A DNA stretch of 64,000 nt from Bacillota bacterium (GTDB taxonomy: Bacteria > Bacillota > Bacilli > Paenibacillales > Paenibacillaceae). The notes under the pieces are model-generated. The model was not told where the DNA came from. It ran no database searches and saw nothing but the letters and a program-made list of their open reading frames with translations. Positions 25,338 to 33,524 of the stretch are shown here, in pieces (within the stretch, counting starts at the first letter, position 1; every line of letters starts with the position of its first letter). The stretch is taken from positions 62,001-126,000 of the forward strand of contig JAEWJS010000152.1 of the NCBI GenBank assembly GCA_023386495.1, given 5' to 3'. The position numbers and the translations under genes were made by a program.

Positions 25338-25360
25338 AATGTAAGTGTGTACTTGCATGC
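25338..25360 (+). promoter_or_regulatory. TetR operator site 2
   Basis: TGTAAGT-N4-ACTTGCA block matching site 1 at 19 of 23 positions, with all differences in the centre; 40 bp before the MFS start. No clear separate promoter is visible. Confidence 0.78.
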
Positions 25361-25399
25361 AATTGCAATCAGCCAATGTTAATAAGGAGTGGTTCGAAC

Positions 25400-26797
25400 A
25401 TGGATTCAAATGCAGCAGCGTTCAAGGGCCATATTCTGATGCGGTTCCTGCTGTTCACGGTCATGATCTCCTCAATGAGCGCCATGATGTTCAACGTGGT
25501 ATTGCCCGAGATCAGCGAGGAATTCGGACTCACGCTCGCGGAAGTAAGCTGGATGTCCTCCGCGTATACGATCATCTATGCATTCGGCACGGTGACGTAC
25601 GGCAAGCTGGCAGACCGCTATCCGCTAAGGAGCCTGCTCACGTTCGGGCTGCTGCTCTTCGCGGCTGGCTCGCTCATCGGGCTGCTCTCGCAGTCGTTCG
25701 GGATGGCGCTCATCGGCAGATGCCTGCAGTCCGCTGGTGCTGCGGCCGTACCCGCAACGGCGCTGATTATCCCGATTCGATATTTCCCGCCCGAGAAGCG
25801 GGGCGGTGCGATGAGCATGACTGCGGTCGGTCTCGCGCTCGGCGGCGCCATTGCGCCGATCTTATCCGCGATCATCGTCAGCTTCGCGAATTGGCGCTGG
25901 CTGTTCCTGCCTTCGCTGCTAATGCTGCTGTTGATCCCGCTCTACCGCCGATATCTGGAGCATGAGCCGAAGGCGGCGCAGCGCAGCTTCGATTGGCTCG
26001 GCGGACTGCTGCTTGCGGCATCGATCACGGCGCTGCTGCTCGGCATCACGAACCATGCCCGGTGGGCGTTCGCGGCGGCAGTCCTGTCCTTCCTGCTGTT
26101 CCTCGTGCGGATTCACCGTACGGAGGAGCCGTTCATCCAGCCGCAGCTGCTGCGCAGCCGTCCCTACGCTGCAGCGGTGCTAGTAGCCTTCTTGATCAAC
26201 GGCATAGGCGTTTCTCTATTCTTCTTGACGCCGATCCTGCTTGCCGATGTCTACCGCATGGAGCCGGCTTATATCGGCTATGCAATGGTTCCCGCTGCGA
26301 TCGTGTCCTCGCTATTAGGCAGATTAGGCGGGAAGCTGGCCGATCGGAAGGGAAATAGCTACCTGTTCATCACTGCTTCGCTGTCGCTCTTTGCCTGCAT
26401 GGTCTGCTTGTCGCTATTCACCGGCGTATCGCCTGCCTTGGTGTCCCTCTTCCTGATCCTTGGCTATGCCGGGCAGTCTTATATACAGATCGCCATGGCG
26501 AATGCGGTCTCGGTGACGCTTCCGAAGGAGCAGACAGGAGTAGGGATGGGACTGTTCTCGATGCTCTCCTTCATCAGCCAAGGCATTGCGGTAAGCCTGT
26601 TCGGCATCGCCGCTGAGCAGCGCGCTGCCGTGAGCTGGAATCCGCTGCACGGCGACCCGGGCAGCGCGCAATTCAGCAACATCTACCTCGTGCTGGCTGC
26701 CTTGCATGCGGGCATTCTCCTATTCTATTGCCTGCGCATGCGGAATCGGCAGCCTGGCGTCAAGGCCGGACACGCGCAGCCAACTGGTCGACCGTAA
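25400..26797 (+). CDS. MFS drug-efflux-type transporter (DHA2-like)
   Basis: A 465-residue membrane protein with about 14 hydrophobic segments and MFS motif A (GKLADRYPLRSL). It resembles the Tet(38)/TetA(L)-type proton antiporters of Gram-positives (NVVLPEISEEFGLTLAEVSW at TM1, LQSAGAAAVPATALI in the motif C area). Start ATG 25400 (MDSNAAAF) with AAGGAGTGG upstream. The paired TetR operator implies substrate-induced expression. The 3' end overlaps the convergent secreted-protein gene by 38 bp. Confidence 0.87.
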   Translation: MDSNAAAFKGHILMRFLLFTVMISSMSAMMFNVVLPEISEEFGLTLAEVSWMSSAYTIIYAFGTVTYGKLADRYPLRSLLTFGLLLFAAGSLIGLLSQSFGMALIGRCLQSAGAAAVPATALIIPIRYFPPEKRGGAMSMTAVGLALGGAIAPILSAIIVSFANWRWLFLPSLLMLLLIPLYRRYLEHEPKAAQRSFDWLGGLLLAASITALLLGITNHARWAFAAAVLSFLLFLVRIHRTEEPFIQPQLLRSRPYAAAVLVAFLINGIGVSLFFLTPILLADVYRMEPAYIGYAMVPAAIVSSLLGRLGGKLADRKGNSYLFITASLSLFACMVCLSLFTGVSPALVSLFLILGYAGQSYIQIAMANAVSVTLPKEQTGVGMGLFSMLSFISQGIAVSLFGIAAEQRAAVSWNPLHGDPGSAQFSNIYLVLAALHAGILLFYCLRMRNRQPGVKAGHAQPTGRP

Positions 26798-27329
26798 GTC
26801 CGCCGAGCTGCGGGAAGCCCTTGCCCTCCAACGCGATCGTCTTGCCGTCATTCATGGGATATACGCCTTGCCATCCGCCGATAATCGTGTACACATCCAG
26901 CCGCGGGAGCTTCTTCAGGAAGCAGACGTATGTCCCTTCTGCAAGCGGCCCTGGATAAGTGTTGTTGATAGGATCCTTCGCATCGGGGAGCGGCTCGACG
27001 CCGGTCGAGAGTACGCGGATCAGCTGCGATGATTGGCCCTTCAGGGGGCGCATGACGTGGAACGTCTGGGTAAAGTTAACCAGCTTCCCGCTCCCCGCCG
27101 TCTGCCCGGTATCGAGCTCCTGGTCGGCACTGTCGAACCAGCCGTAGGCGATGCGGTCGGCATCGCCGATCAGCGCGGATTCGCTGCTCACCGGCTCGCT
27201 GTTGACGATGATTTTGCGTAGATTGACGTCTGGGCTTACTTGCGCATCGGCAGGCGCTGACAGGATGACGGTCAGCGCGGTTATGGCTGCAGCCGCAGCA
27301 ACGAGCAGCCATATCGGGCGCTTCAACAT
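26760..27329 (-). CDS. Secreted protein of unknown function
   Basis: A 189-residue protein with a clear signal peptide (MLKRPIWLLVAAAAAITALTVILSAPADAQ). The mature part has FHVMRPLKGQ, NTYPGPLAEGTYVCFLKKL and IIGGWQGVYPMNDGKTIALEGKGFPQL, the look of a small beta-rich domain; I do not recognise a named family. Start ATG 27329 after GAAGGTGG; an in-frame ATG seven codons earlier is possible. Its 3' end overlaps the MFS gene tail-to-tail, so antisense effects are possible. Confidence 0.75.
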   Translation of the reverse strand: MLKRPIWLLVAAAAAITALTVILSAPADAQVSPDVNLRKIIVNSEPVSSESALIGDADRIAYGWFDSADQELDTGQTAGSGKLVNFTQTFHVMRPLKGQSSQLIRVLSTGVEPLPDAKDPINNTYPGPLAEGTYVCFLKKLPRLDVYTIIGGWQGVYPMNDGKTIALEGKGFPQLGGLTVDQLAARVRP

Positions 27330-27422
27330 ATTGCCACCTTCCTTCACCATGTTGTTCTTCAGACAGACGTATTATGGACAGAAGCGCTGTTAATATTCCC
27401 CATGCGTGCTTGTGTTTTCTGA

Positions 27423-27448
27423 AACATATGTTACTATTAACATATGTT
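27423..27448 (+). promoter_or_regulatory. Duplicated PadR-type operator
   Basis: Two exact copies of the palindrome AACATATGTT (27423-27432 and 27439-27448), 16 bp centre to centre, 26 bp before the PadR ATG. Confidence 0.72.
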
Positions 27449-27473
27449 ATTGAGAGTGAGGTGATTCAGGGTC

Positions 27474-28037
27474 ATGTCACTTAATCACGCCATATTAGGC
27501 ATTGTGAGCCGACAGCCGCTGACAGGCTACGACTTGAAGAAGATCATGCAGGATTCCGCGTACATGCCTTGGTCAGGCAATAACAATCAGATCTACAAGG
27601 CATTGGTGGAGCTCTTGGAGCGCGGTTACTTAACCAATGAAGTTCAGCATCAGGACGGCGCACCCTCTAAGAAAATCTACACGATTACCGAACAGGGCCT
27701 TCTGGAGCTCAAGCGGTGGACGCTGTCGGAGCCGGAGCCTCCCGAATTCCGCAAGGTTCTCCTCGTCCGTCTCGCATCCGCCGAGCAGCTATCCGACGAG
27801 GAATTGGGCGGGCTGTTGTCGCGCTATGAGGATGAGCTGAACGCCCAGCTGGCGTATCAAGAGGAGAAGCATCAGCGGCAGACCGCGGCGGGAGCGCTGC
27901 CGAACGGGGTGCGTGAAGCACTTATTCAGCGCATGATCCATGCCAATGTCATGAGCTTCTACCGGCAGGAGTTGAGCTGGGTGCAAGAGCTGCGCGCCAA
28001 GCTGTTCGAGCAAGAGGAAGAGAAGGAGGGGGAATGA
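27474..28037 (+). CDS. PadR-family transcriptional regulator
   Basis: A 187-residue regulator with a PadR winged helix at the N-terminus (MSLNHAILGIVSRQPLTGYDLKKIM, IYKALVELLERGYLTNEVQHQDGAPSKKIYTIT) and a helical Vir-type C-terminal dimerisation domain. Two perfect palindromes upstream suggest autoregulation. It is followed 3 bp later by a DUF4180 gene, a recurrent pairing, and both share one terminator. The ligand is unknown. Confidence 0.9.
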   Translation: MSLNHAILGIVSRQPLTGYDLKKIMQDSAYMPWSGNNNQIYKALVELLERGYLTNEVQHQDGAPSKKIYTITEQGLLELKRWTLSEPEPPEFRKVLLVRLASAEQLSDEELGGLLSRYEDELNAQLAYQEEKHQRQTAAGALPNGVREALIQRMIHANVMSFYRQELSWVQELRAKLFEQEEEKEGE

Positions 28038-28040
28038 AGC

Positions 28041-28406
28041 ATGAAGGTGATCAAGGTGGAGCATGAAGGTACAACGCCGTATCTGATGAGCGATTCGGAG
28101 CAAGGCTCGCTTCGTACCGAAGCGGATGTCATGGACCTGATTGCGGCGGCCTGGGAGCACGGCATGACGAGGCTGATGCTCCAGGAGGAGGCGCTGTCGG
28201 ATGAATTTTTCGACCTGCGGTCTGGGCTTGCGGGTATCGCGCTCCAGAAATTCGTGAATTATCAGATTCGCACGGCTGCGGTCATCTCGAACGAAACGGC
28301 GATCCGAGGCCGTGTGAAGGAGATGGTGACGGAGCTGAACAAGGGCAGTCACTTTCGCGTATTCCCGTCTATCGCGGATGCGGAGGCTTGGCTGCTGGCG
28401 GACTAG
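28041..28406 (+). CDS. DUF4180-domain protein
   Basis: A 121-residue soluble protein matching DUF4180 (TEADVMDLIAAAWEHGMTRLMLQEEALSDEFFDLRSGLAGIALQKFVNYQIRTAAVI). It is probably an STAS/SpoIIAA-like alpha/beta fold, an inference from its pattern only. It follows the PadR gene in one operon and ends at a strong terminator. No enzymatic residues are evident. Confidence 0.8.
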   Translation: MKVIKVEHEGTTPYLMSDSEQGSLRTEADVMDLIAAAWEHGMTRLMLQEEALSDEFFDLRSGLAGIALQKFVNYQIRTAAVISNETAIRGRVKEMVTELNKGSHFRVFPSIADAEAWLLAD

Positions 28407-28413
28407 AGTGGAT

Positions 28414-28446
28414 GAAGGGTCGTTCCGAAGGGGACGACCCTTTTTT
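28414..28446 (+). terminator. Rho-independent terminator
   Basis: Perfect stem AAGGGTCGTTCC / GGGACGACCCTT (one mismatch at the loop) followed by a T-run; the convergent haemoglobin gene ends 15 bp later. Confidence 0.88.
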
Positions 28447-28460
28447 CTTTGTATGATCGA

Positions 28461-28832
28461 TCACTTATACAAGACATCATCCCGCAGCGAGCCGACGGTC
28501 TGCAGCGCTTGGTCGATATCGGCCGTCTCCACATCGAAGTGCGCCAGGGCGTCCCCGAGATGCTTCACGATCGCGTCAAAGTGAACGGGCTGCAAGTTCA
28601 TGCCGGTATGCACCTTGGCCATCGACTGCCCGGTATAGTTGGCTGGGCCGCCTAGGGCGTAGCTGATGAACTTGGTCTGGTGACTGCGCTGCTTGTCCAT
28701 GTCGGTATTGGCGAAAAAGTGATTGACGGTCTTGTCGGCTAAGACGAGCTTGTAGAAATGGTCGACGACCCTGCTGATCGTCGCCTCGCCTCCGAGCTTG
28801 TCGTACAGCGAAGTGGTCTTGTTCGCAGTCAT
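28461..28832 (-). CDS. Group I truncated haemoglobin
   Basis: A 123-residue haem protein: SLYDKLGGEATISRVVDHFYKLVLADKTVNHFFANTDM, then KFISYALGGPANYTGQSMAKVHTGMNLQPVHFD. The proximal His is in KVHTGMNL, and Tyr B10 of the HFY triad lines the distal pocket, as in O2/NO-handling TrHbI proteins. Start ATG 28832 after AAGAGGAGG; the longer frame to 28889 lacks a site. Single-gene transcript. It probably acts in NO detoxification or O2 binding in the cytoplasm. Confidence 0.93.
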   Translation of the reverse strand: MTANKTTSLYDKLGGEATISRVVDHFYKLVLADKTVNHFFANTDMDKQRSHQTKFISYALGGPANYTGQSMAKVHTGMNLQPVHFDAIVKHLGDALAHFDVETADIDQALQTVGSLRDDVLYK

Positions 28833-28990
28833 CGTGATCCTCCTCTTCCAATCGATGGTGTTGACGCACGCGGATAATGTGTCCGGCACGAACCGGAAAT
28901 ATGTGCGTGGAATTGGAAGTTTTTATGATTGACATAGGGTAGGGGGGTATAGTAAATTTACGACATCGACAACGGAAAGGGATGGCAGTC

Positions 28991-30313
28991 ATGACACAAC
29001 AATTCAGGACGCAAGGGTTAACCAGAGGGGCAACGACACTGACTTTTCTGCTCGGCATATTCATGGGAGCGTTGGATCACGGGATCGTAGGCCCGGCACT
29101 GAGCTCAATTATGGCGGCATACGATTTGGAAGCCAGCTGGGGAGTATGGAACTTCACGATGTACACGCTGCTCTTCGCCGTGAGCATTCCAGTGCTGGGC
29201 AAGCTGTCGGATCGATTCGGGCGCAAGCAGACTTTTGCCTTCGGCATCGCCATGTTCGCTTGCGGGTCGCTGGTCGCCGCTTGGGCGCCTAACTTCGCAG
29301 TATTCCTTGTTGGACGAGCCCTTCAGGCGATCGGGACCGGCGGCATCTTCCCGATTACGGCCGCTCAGATCGCCGTAACGTATCCGCCGGAGAGGCGCGG
29401 CAGGATGATGGGACTCATCGGCATGGTATTCGGGCTAGGCACGATCCTCGGTCCGGTGCTGGGCGGCTTGATCGTTGCGCAGCTGGCATGGCAATGGATC
29501 TTCTTGGTGAACGTGCCGATTGCCGCGATCATTCTGATCTTGACCGCCAATGTAAGGCAGGAGCAGCAGACGGCTGCGAAGCCGGTCGATCTGCCCGGCA
29601 TTCTCGTCCTTACCTTGCTGATCTTGACGGTCATGCTCGGCATTACGCTGCAGAACGTCCTGCTCTTGGCATGCGCGGTCGTGATCATTCCGGTGCTGGT
29701 CCTCGTCGAACGCCGGTCCTCGGACCCGATCATGAGGGCAGCCTACTTCACGAGAGCGCGTACGCTCGTGCTGCTCTTAGCCTCATCGGCATCCGGCTTC
29801 GTCATGGCATCCGCCATGAACCTCATCCCTTATTACTCCGAGACGGTGCTCGGCATGGATAAGGGAGACGCGGGCATGAGCGCTGCGCCGCTGGCGGCGG
29901 CCTCCGTACTCGCGTCGCTGGCCGGCGGCTACATGGTCGACAAGGCAGGCGCCAAGCGCACGCTGCTGCTGGGCTTCGGCATCGCGCTTGCAGGTACGCT
30001 GGCTCTTGCCATCGGAACAGACGGCATCGGTCTGTTCTACCTCGTCTCTTCCGTCTTGGGCTTCGGGATCGGTATCGTCATCGGGGCGCCGCTCAACGTG
30101 CTTATCCTGCAGGCAGTCGAAGTGCAGGAGACCGGGGCAGCTGTCGGGTACGTCAGCCTCTTTCGCTCGTTCGGGTCAACGATGGGCCCGTCGATCGCGG
30201 GCTTACTGCTCGCAGCTTACGAGAGCGGGTTCCAGACGCTGTTCCTTATCAGCGCGGCCGTATCGGGTGCCAGCATGGCGTTGCTCATATTACTAAGGAG
30301 GAATTCGCAATGA
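28991..30313 (+). CDS. MFS transporter (DHA2-like)
   Basis: A 440-residue membrane protein with 12-14 hydrophobic segments, motif A (GKLSDRFGRKQTF), TM1 LGIFMGALDHGIVGPALSSIM with the DHA2-type Asp, and motif C-like GLGTILGPVLGGLI. The ATG at 28991 (MTQQF) is 9 nt after GGAAAGGG and is preferred over ATG 28982. It overlaps the SDR gene by ATGA, so the two are cotranslated. A possible promoter is TTGACA-N18-TAAATT (28929-28958). Substrate unknown; drug/proton antiport is typical. Confidence 0.85.
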   Translation: MTQQFRTQGLTRGATTLTFLLGIFMGALDHGIVGPALSSIMAAYDLEASWGVWNFTMYTLLFAVSIPVLGKLSDRFGRKQTFAFGIAMFACGSLVAAWAPNFAVFLVGRALQAIGTGGIFPITAAQIAVTYPPERRGRMMGLIGMVFGLGTILGPVLGGLIVAQLAWQWIFLVNVPIAAIILILTANVRQEQQTAAKPVDLPGILVLTLLILTVMLGITLQNVLLLACAVVIIPVLVLVERRSSDPIMRAAYFTRARTLVLLLASSASGFVMASAMNLIPYYSETVLGMDKGDAGMSAAPLAAASVLASLAGGYMVDKAGAKRTLLLGFGIALAGTLALAIGTDGIGLFYLVSSVLGFGIGIVIGAPLNVLILQAVEVQETGAAVGYVSLFRSFGSTMGPSIAGLLLAAYESGFQTLFLISAAVSGASMALLILLRRNSQ

Positions 30314-30912
30314 GAATATTACTAATCGGCGCATCAGGGACGATCGGGCGAGCCGTCCATCAGCTGATGGGCGTCAGTCACGAAATGATTACTGCAGGCC
30401 GCAGTGGGGGAGATCTCAAGGTAGATATATCGTCGCCCGACAGCATTCAGGCCATGTACCGGGAAGCAGGCGAGGTAGATGCGGTCGTGTGCGCGGCGGG
30501 AAGCACTTACTTCGGCACGCTGCAAGACATGACGCCGGAGCAGAACGAGATCAGCATCATGAGCAAGCTGCGCGGACAGATCAATCTGGTCCTGCTCGGC
30601 CTTCACCATGTGCGGGATCACGGCAGCTTCACGTTGACGACCGGCATCGTGATGGATGACCCGATCCGGGGAGGAGCCTCTGCAGCTATGGCGAACGGTG
30701 CTGTACAAGCCTTCGTGCGGGCGGCTGCGCTCGACATGCCGCGCGGACTGCGAATCAACAATGTCAGCCCGAATGTGGTCGCGGAATCTGCAGCGAAGTA
30801 CGACGCCTTCTTCCCAGGCTTCGGTTCGGTGCCGGTGAGCAAGGTAGCCCAAGCGTTCCGCAAAAGCATCGAGGGCGGCCAGACCGGCCAGACGTATCGC
30901 ATCTACGGGTAG
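30310..30912 (+). CDS. Short-chain dehydrogenase/reductase, atypical (no YxxxK)
   Basis: A 200-residue Rossmann protein with the nucleotide motif GASGTIG (7-13), VDAVVCAAGS and the SDR core TLTTGIV...RINNVSPNV. The catalytic YxxxK of SDRs is replaced (GGASAAMANGAVQAF), as in a short, atypical SDR group of bacteria (PRK07578-like). It may bind NAD(P) without classic reductase chemistry. It is translationally coupled to the MFS gene before it. Substrate unknown. Confidence 0.85.
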   Translation: MRILLIGASGTIGRAVHQLMGVSHEMITAGRSGGDLKVDISSPDSIQAMYREAGEVDAVVCAAGSTYFGTLQDMTPEQNEISIMSKLRGQINLVLLGLHHVRDHGSFTLTTGIVMDDPIRGGASAAMANGAVQAFVRAAALDMPRGLRINNVSPNVVAESAAKYDAFFPGFGSVPVSKVAQAFRKSIEGGQTGQTYRIYG

Positions 30913-30949
30913 CGGTCGCCGCATTTTCAATCGGACGATTAAATTGAAG

Positions 30950-30997
30950 GTGAACGAACGTTAACTATTGACAAGTGAACGTTCGTTCACCTATTAT
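30950..30997 (+). promoter_or_regulatory. Promoter with two TetR-type palindromes
   Basis: TTGACA (30968-30973), 18-bp spacer, TATTAT (30992-30997). The spacer holds GTGAACG-TT-CGTTCAC (30975-30990); a second copy, GTGAACG-AA-CGTTAAC (30950-30965), lies just upstream of the -35. Probably bound by the TetR at the end of this operon. Confidence 0.82.
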
Positions 30998-31038
30998 TCT
31001 ACTTATACCAGATCTAACGACAAGGAGAATGATCAACC

Positions 31039-31800
31039 ATGAACGCCATTCCGCTTCCTCCGCAGCAACAAGCTGCAAACGCAAATACAGGAGCCGCCGC
31101 CCTGATCGGGTCGCTGCTTATGCGCACCGTCTTCTTCCTCGTATTCGGTCTGCTCTTCGTAGCCGTCTTCGCCTGGGCAGGCGAGGTCGAGCCGATGCAA
31201 GCCGCCGAGAGATGGTGGCCTTACCAAGCGATTCTGGCCAATGTCGCTACCTTCCTCGTGCTTCGGCGGCTGATCCGCAGGGAAGGCGGCAGCTTCCGAA
31301 CGATATTCGGCTACGAGCGATGGACGATGAAGAGCACGCTGAAGCAATTCGGCTGGCTACTCATCGTGGGCTTCCTGTTGGGCGGCGTACCGCTCTACGT
31401 CTTCTCTTACCTGATTCTCGGATCTGCCGTGCCGCCGGAGCTTATGTTCCAGCCGCTCCCGGTATGGGCAGCCGTGCTAGCAGTCGTCATTTTCCCGCTG
31501 ACGAACGGCCTCGTCGAGACGCCGACTTACATCGGCTACGCTTTCCCGCGGCTCAAGTCCGCAACGGGCAGCCTATGGGCGGCGGTGATGCTGGCCGGAC
31601 TTCCGCTAGCTTTTCAACACGTGGCCTTGCCGCTCGTAACGGATGTGCCGTATATGGCTTGGCGCTTCGCATCCTTCATCCCGCTCGCACTTGCGCTCGG
31701 TTTCATCTACAACCGCACGAAAAAGCTGCTGCCGATCGCGATGGCGCACTATGTAATGGATCTGCAGCTGGCCGTAACGCTGCTAGCCTACTCCCTATAG
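31039..31800 (+). CDS. CPBP-family intramembrane protease-like protein
   Basis: A 253-residue membrane protein with about seven hydrophobic segments. The three CPBP/CAAX-protease motifs are recognisable in altered form: VETPTYIGYAF in place of EExxxR, AFQHVALPL (FxxxH) and MAHYVMDLQ (HxxxD). The second Glu and the Arg of motif 1 are missing, so catalysis is uncertain. RBS AAGGAGAATG. It is the first gene of the operon controlled by the double TetR palindrome. Confidence 0.8.
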   Translation: MNAIPLPPQQQAANANTGAAALIGSLLMRTVFFLVFGLLFVAVFAWAGEVEPMQAAERWWPYQAILANVATFLVLRRLIRREGGSFRTIFGYERWTMKSTLKQFGWLLIVGFLLGGVPLYVFSYLILGSAVPPELMFQPLPVWAAVLAVVIFPLTNGLVETPTYIGYAFPRLKSATGSLWAAVMLAGLPLAFQHVALPLVTDVPYMAWRFASFIPLALALGFIYNRTKKLLPIAMAHYVMDLQLAVTLLAYSL

Positions 31801-31820
31801 CCAGGAGATGAATAATCATC

Positions 31821-32042
31821 ATGAATACGGTATTGTTAAAGGTAAGCAATCTCTGCAGCTGCAAGGCGCCTCGCATTCATCACGCGCTGAACAAGATGGG
31901 GGTTGAGTCCGCCGCAAGCGTGCAGAAAGGCACCGTTAGCATGACCTATGACCCAGAGTCGCATTTATTCATCGAATTGCTAGAACTGATCGAGGAGCAA
32001 GGCTGTGCCGTTCAAAGGTTAGTCGCATCGAAGAGGAAGTGA
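31821..32042 (+). CDS. Small HMA-like protein
   Basis: A 73-residue protein with a ferredoxin-like betaalphabeta pattern resembling heavy-metal-associated domains (VLLKVSNLCSCKAPRIHHALNKMGVESAASVQKGTVSMTYDP...EEQGCAV). The metal loop has CSC rather than CxxC, so copper binding is doubtful. It sits 20 bp after the CPBP gene and 11 bp before the metallo-beta-lactamase-fold gene. Function unknown. Confidence 0.7.
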   Translation: MNTVLLKVSNLCSCKAPRIHHALNKMGVESAASVQKGTVSMTYDPESHLFIELLELIEEQGCAVQRLVASKRK

Positions 32043-32053
32043 GGAGGCCAACC

Positions 32054-32863
32054 ATGAAACATTACATATGCACGACTTGCGGGACGCAATATGCGCCGTC
32101 AGCCTTGCCGCCGGAGCGGTGCTCGATCTGCGATGAAGAACGCCAATTCGTGAACCCGGACGGTCAGTCCTGGACGACACTCGAGGATCTGCGCGGCAGC
32201 AAGCATTATCGCAACGAGCTGGTTCAGCTGGAAGAAGGGCTGTACCGGTTAACGACCGTGCCCCGGTTCGCAATCGGGCAGAGCGCGTATATCCTGCGGA
32301 CAGGCGGTTATACCCTGATGTGGGATTGCATCGCCTACTTCGACGAAGAGACGCTGGACATGCTTGCCGCTATCGGCGGCATCGACGCGATCGCGATCTC
32401 GCATCCGCACTACTATACGACATGCGTCGAATGGGCAGCGAGGCTGAATGTGCCGGTCTATCTGCATGAGGCCGACAGGCAGTGGTCGATGCGATTGGAC
32501 GAGCGCATTGCGCATTGGCAAGGAGACCGCAAGGAGCTGGCTCCGGGTCTTGCGCTCTATAGGCTCGGCGGGCATTTCGACGGCGGAGCCGTGGCACACT
32601 GGGAACAGGGGAATAAGAGGAAGGGCCTGCTGCTGACCGGCGATATTATTCAGGTCGTGGAAGATCCGCGCTGGGTAAGCTTCATGTACAGCTATCCGAA
32701 TCTGATTCCGCTGTCGGCTGCTAAGGTGGCAGCCATCGCCAATCGCGTCGAGGGGCTGAAGTTCGACCGGCTCTACAACGCTTTTGGCGGGGTCGTACAC
32801 GAAGGGGCCTGCGAGACGGTCAGACGGTCGGCCGAGCGATATATCCGGGCACTAAAAGATTAG
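32054..32863 (+). CDS. Metallo-beta-lactamase-fold protein with N-terminal zinc ribbon
   Basis: A 269-residue protein. The N-terminus is rubredoxin-like (CTTCGTQY...CSICDE), then an MBL fold: AIGQSAYIL, LMWDCIAYF, SHPHYYTTCVEW for the HxHxDH position (the Asp-His is changed to Tyr-Thr), LGGHFDGG and LLTGDIIQV. Because the metal motif is altered, hydrolase activity is unsure; related proteins are annotated only as MBL-fold hydrolases. Start ATG 32054 after GAGGAGG, not the ATG at 32039. Confidence 0.82.
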   Translation: MKHYICTTCGTQYAPSALPPERCSICDEERQFVNPDGQSWTTLEDLRGSKHYRNELVQLEEGLYRLTTVPRFAIGQSAYILRTGGYTLMWDCIAYFDEETLDMLAAIGGIDAIAISHPHYYTTCVEWAARLNVPVYLHEADRQWSMRLDERIAHWQGDRKELAPGLALYRLGGHFDGGAVAHWEQGNKRKGLLLTGDIIQVVEDPRWVSFMYSYPNLIPLSAAKVAAIANRVEGLKFDRLYNAFGGVVHEGACETVRRSAERYIRALKD

Positions 32864-32882
32864 ACGAGGAGGGGATGAGCAC

Positions 32883-33524
32883 GTGCAGGAGTTATTCCCG
32901 GCTAAGGAGTCGGGACAGACGAAGCGCCGGATTCTTGAAGCGGCGATCGAGATGTTCTCGAAGAATGGCTATTCCGCTGTATCCGTCCGCGAGATTACGA
33001 AGCACGTCGGCATTAAGGAAAGCGCGCTGTACAATCATTACAAGACGAAAGACGAGATTCTTGAATCGATCTATGCGTTGTTCACGAGCATGCGGGAAGG
33101 GAACGGGTTCCCGAGCGATGAGCAATTGGAGGCCATGCTGGAGCAGACGGACGCGGAGACCTTCTTGAAGCAAGGGTTCGAGCAGTTCGTCCGTACGGTC
33201 GATAATCCGCTGCTCACCCAGATTTGGCGCATCTTGAATATCGAACAGTACCGCGATCAGCGGGCGAGGGAGCTCATTCTGACCCATATCTACAAGGGAA
33301 CGATCGATTTTCTGGAACGCGCATTCGAGATTCTGCAGCGCGAGAAGAAGATCCAAGCTGCCTTCAGCGCACGTACGCTGGCGATCGAATATCAGTATCC
33401 GATCTTCGCGATGATGACCGAATACATGCTGCTGAAGTTCGATGACAAGGATACGAGCGAATTGCGAGCGCGTGTGGGGGAGCATATTCGCTATTTCACG
33501 GGAAGCGTGACAATGCTCAGATAA
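32883..33524 (+). CDS. TetR/AcrR-family regulator, likely repressor of its own operon
   Basis: A 213-residue regulator with a TetR helix-turn-helix (ILEAAIEMFSKNGYSAVSVREITKHVGIKESALYNHYKTKDEILESIY). It starts with GTG at 32883 after GAGGAGGGG and ends the CPBP-HMA-MBL-TetR operon. The two GTGAACGnnCGTT(C/A)AC sites in the operon's promoter are typical TetR operators. The 3' end overlaps the convergent AraC gene by 8 bp. Ligand unknown. Confidence 0.9.
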   Translation: MQELFPAKESGQTKRRILEAAIEMFSKNGYSAVSVREITKHVGIKESALYNHYKTKDEILESIYALFTSMREGNGFPSDEQLEAMLEQTDAETFLKQGFEQFVRTVDNPLLTQIWRILNIEQYRDQRARELILTHIYKGTIDFLERAFEILQREKKIQAAFSARTLAIEYQYPIFAMMTEYMLLKFDDKDTSELRARVGEHIRYFTGSVTMLR

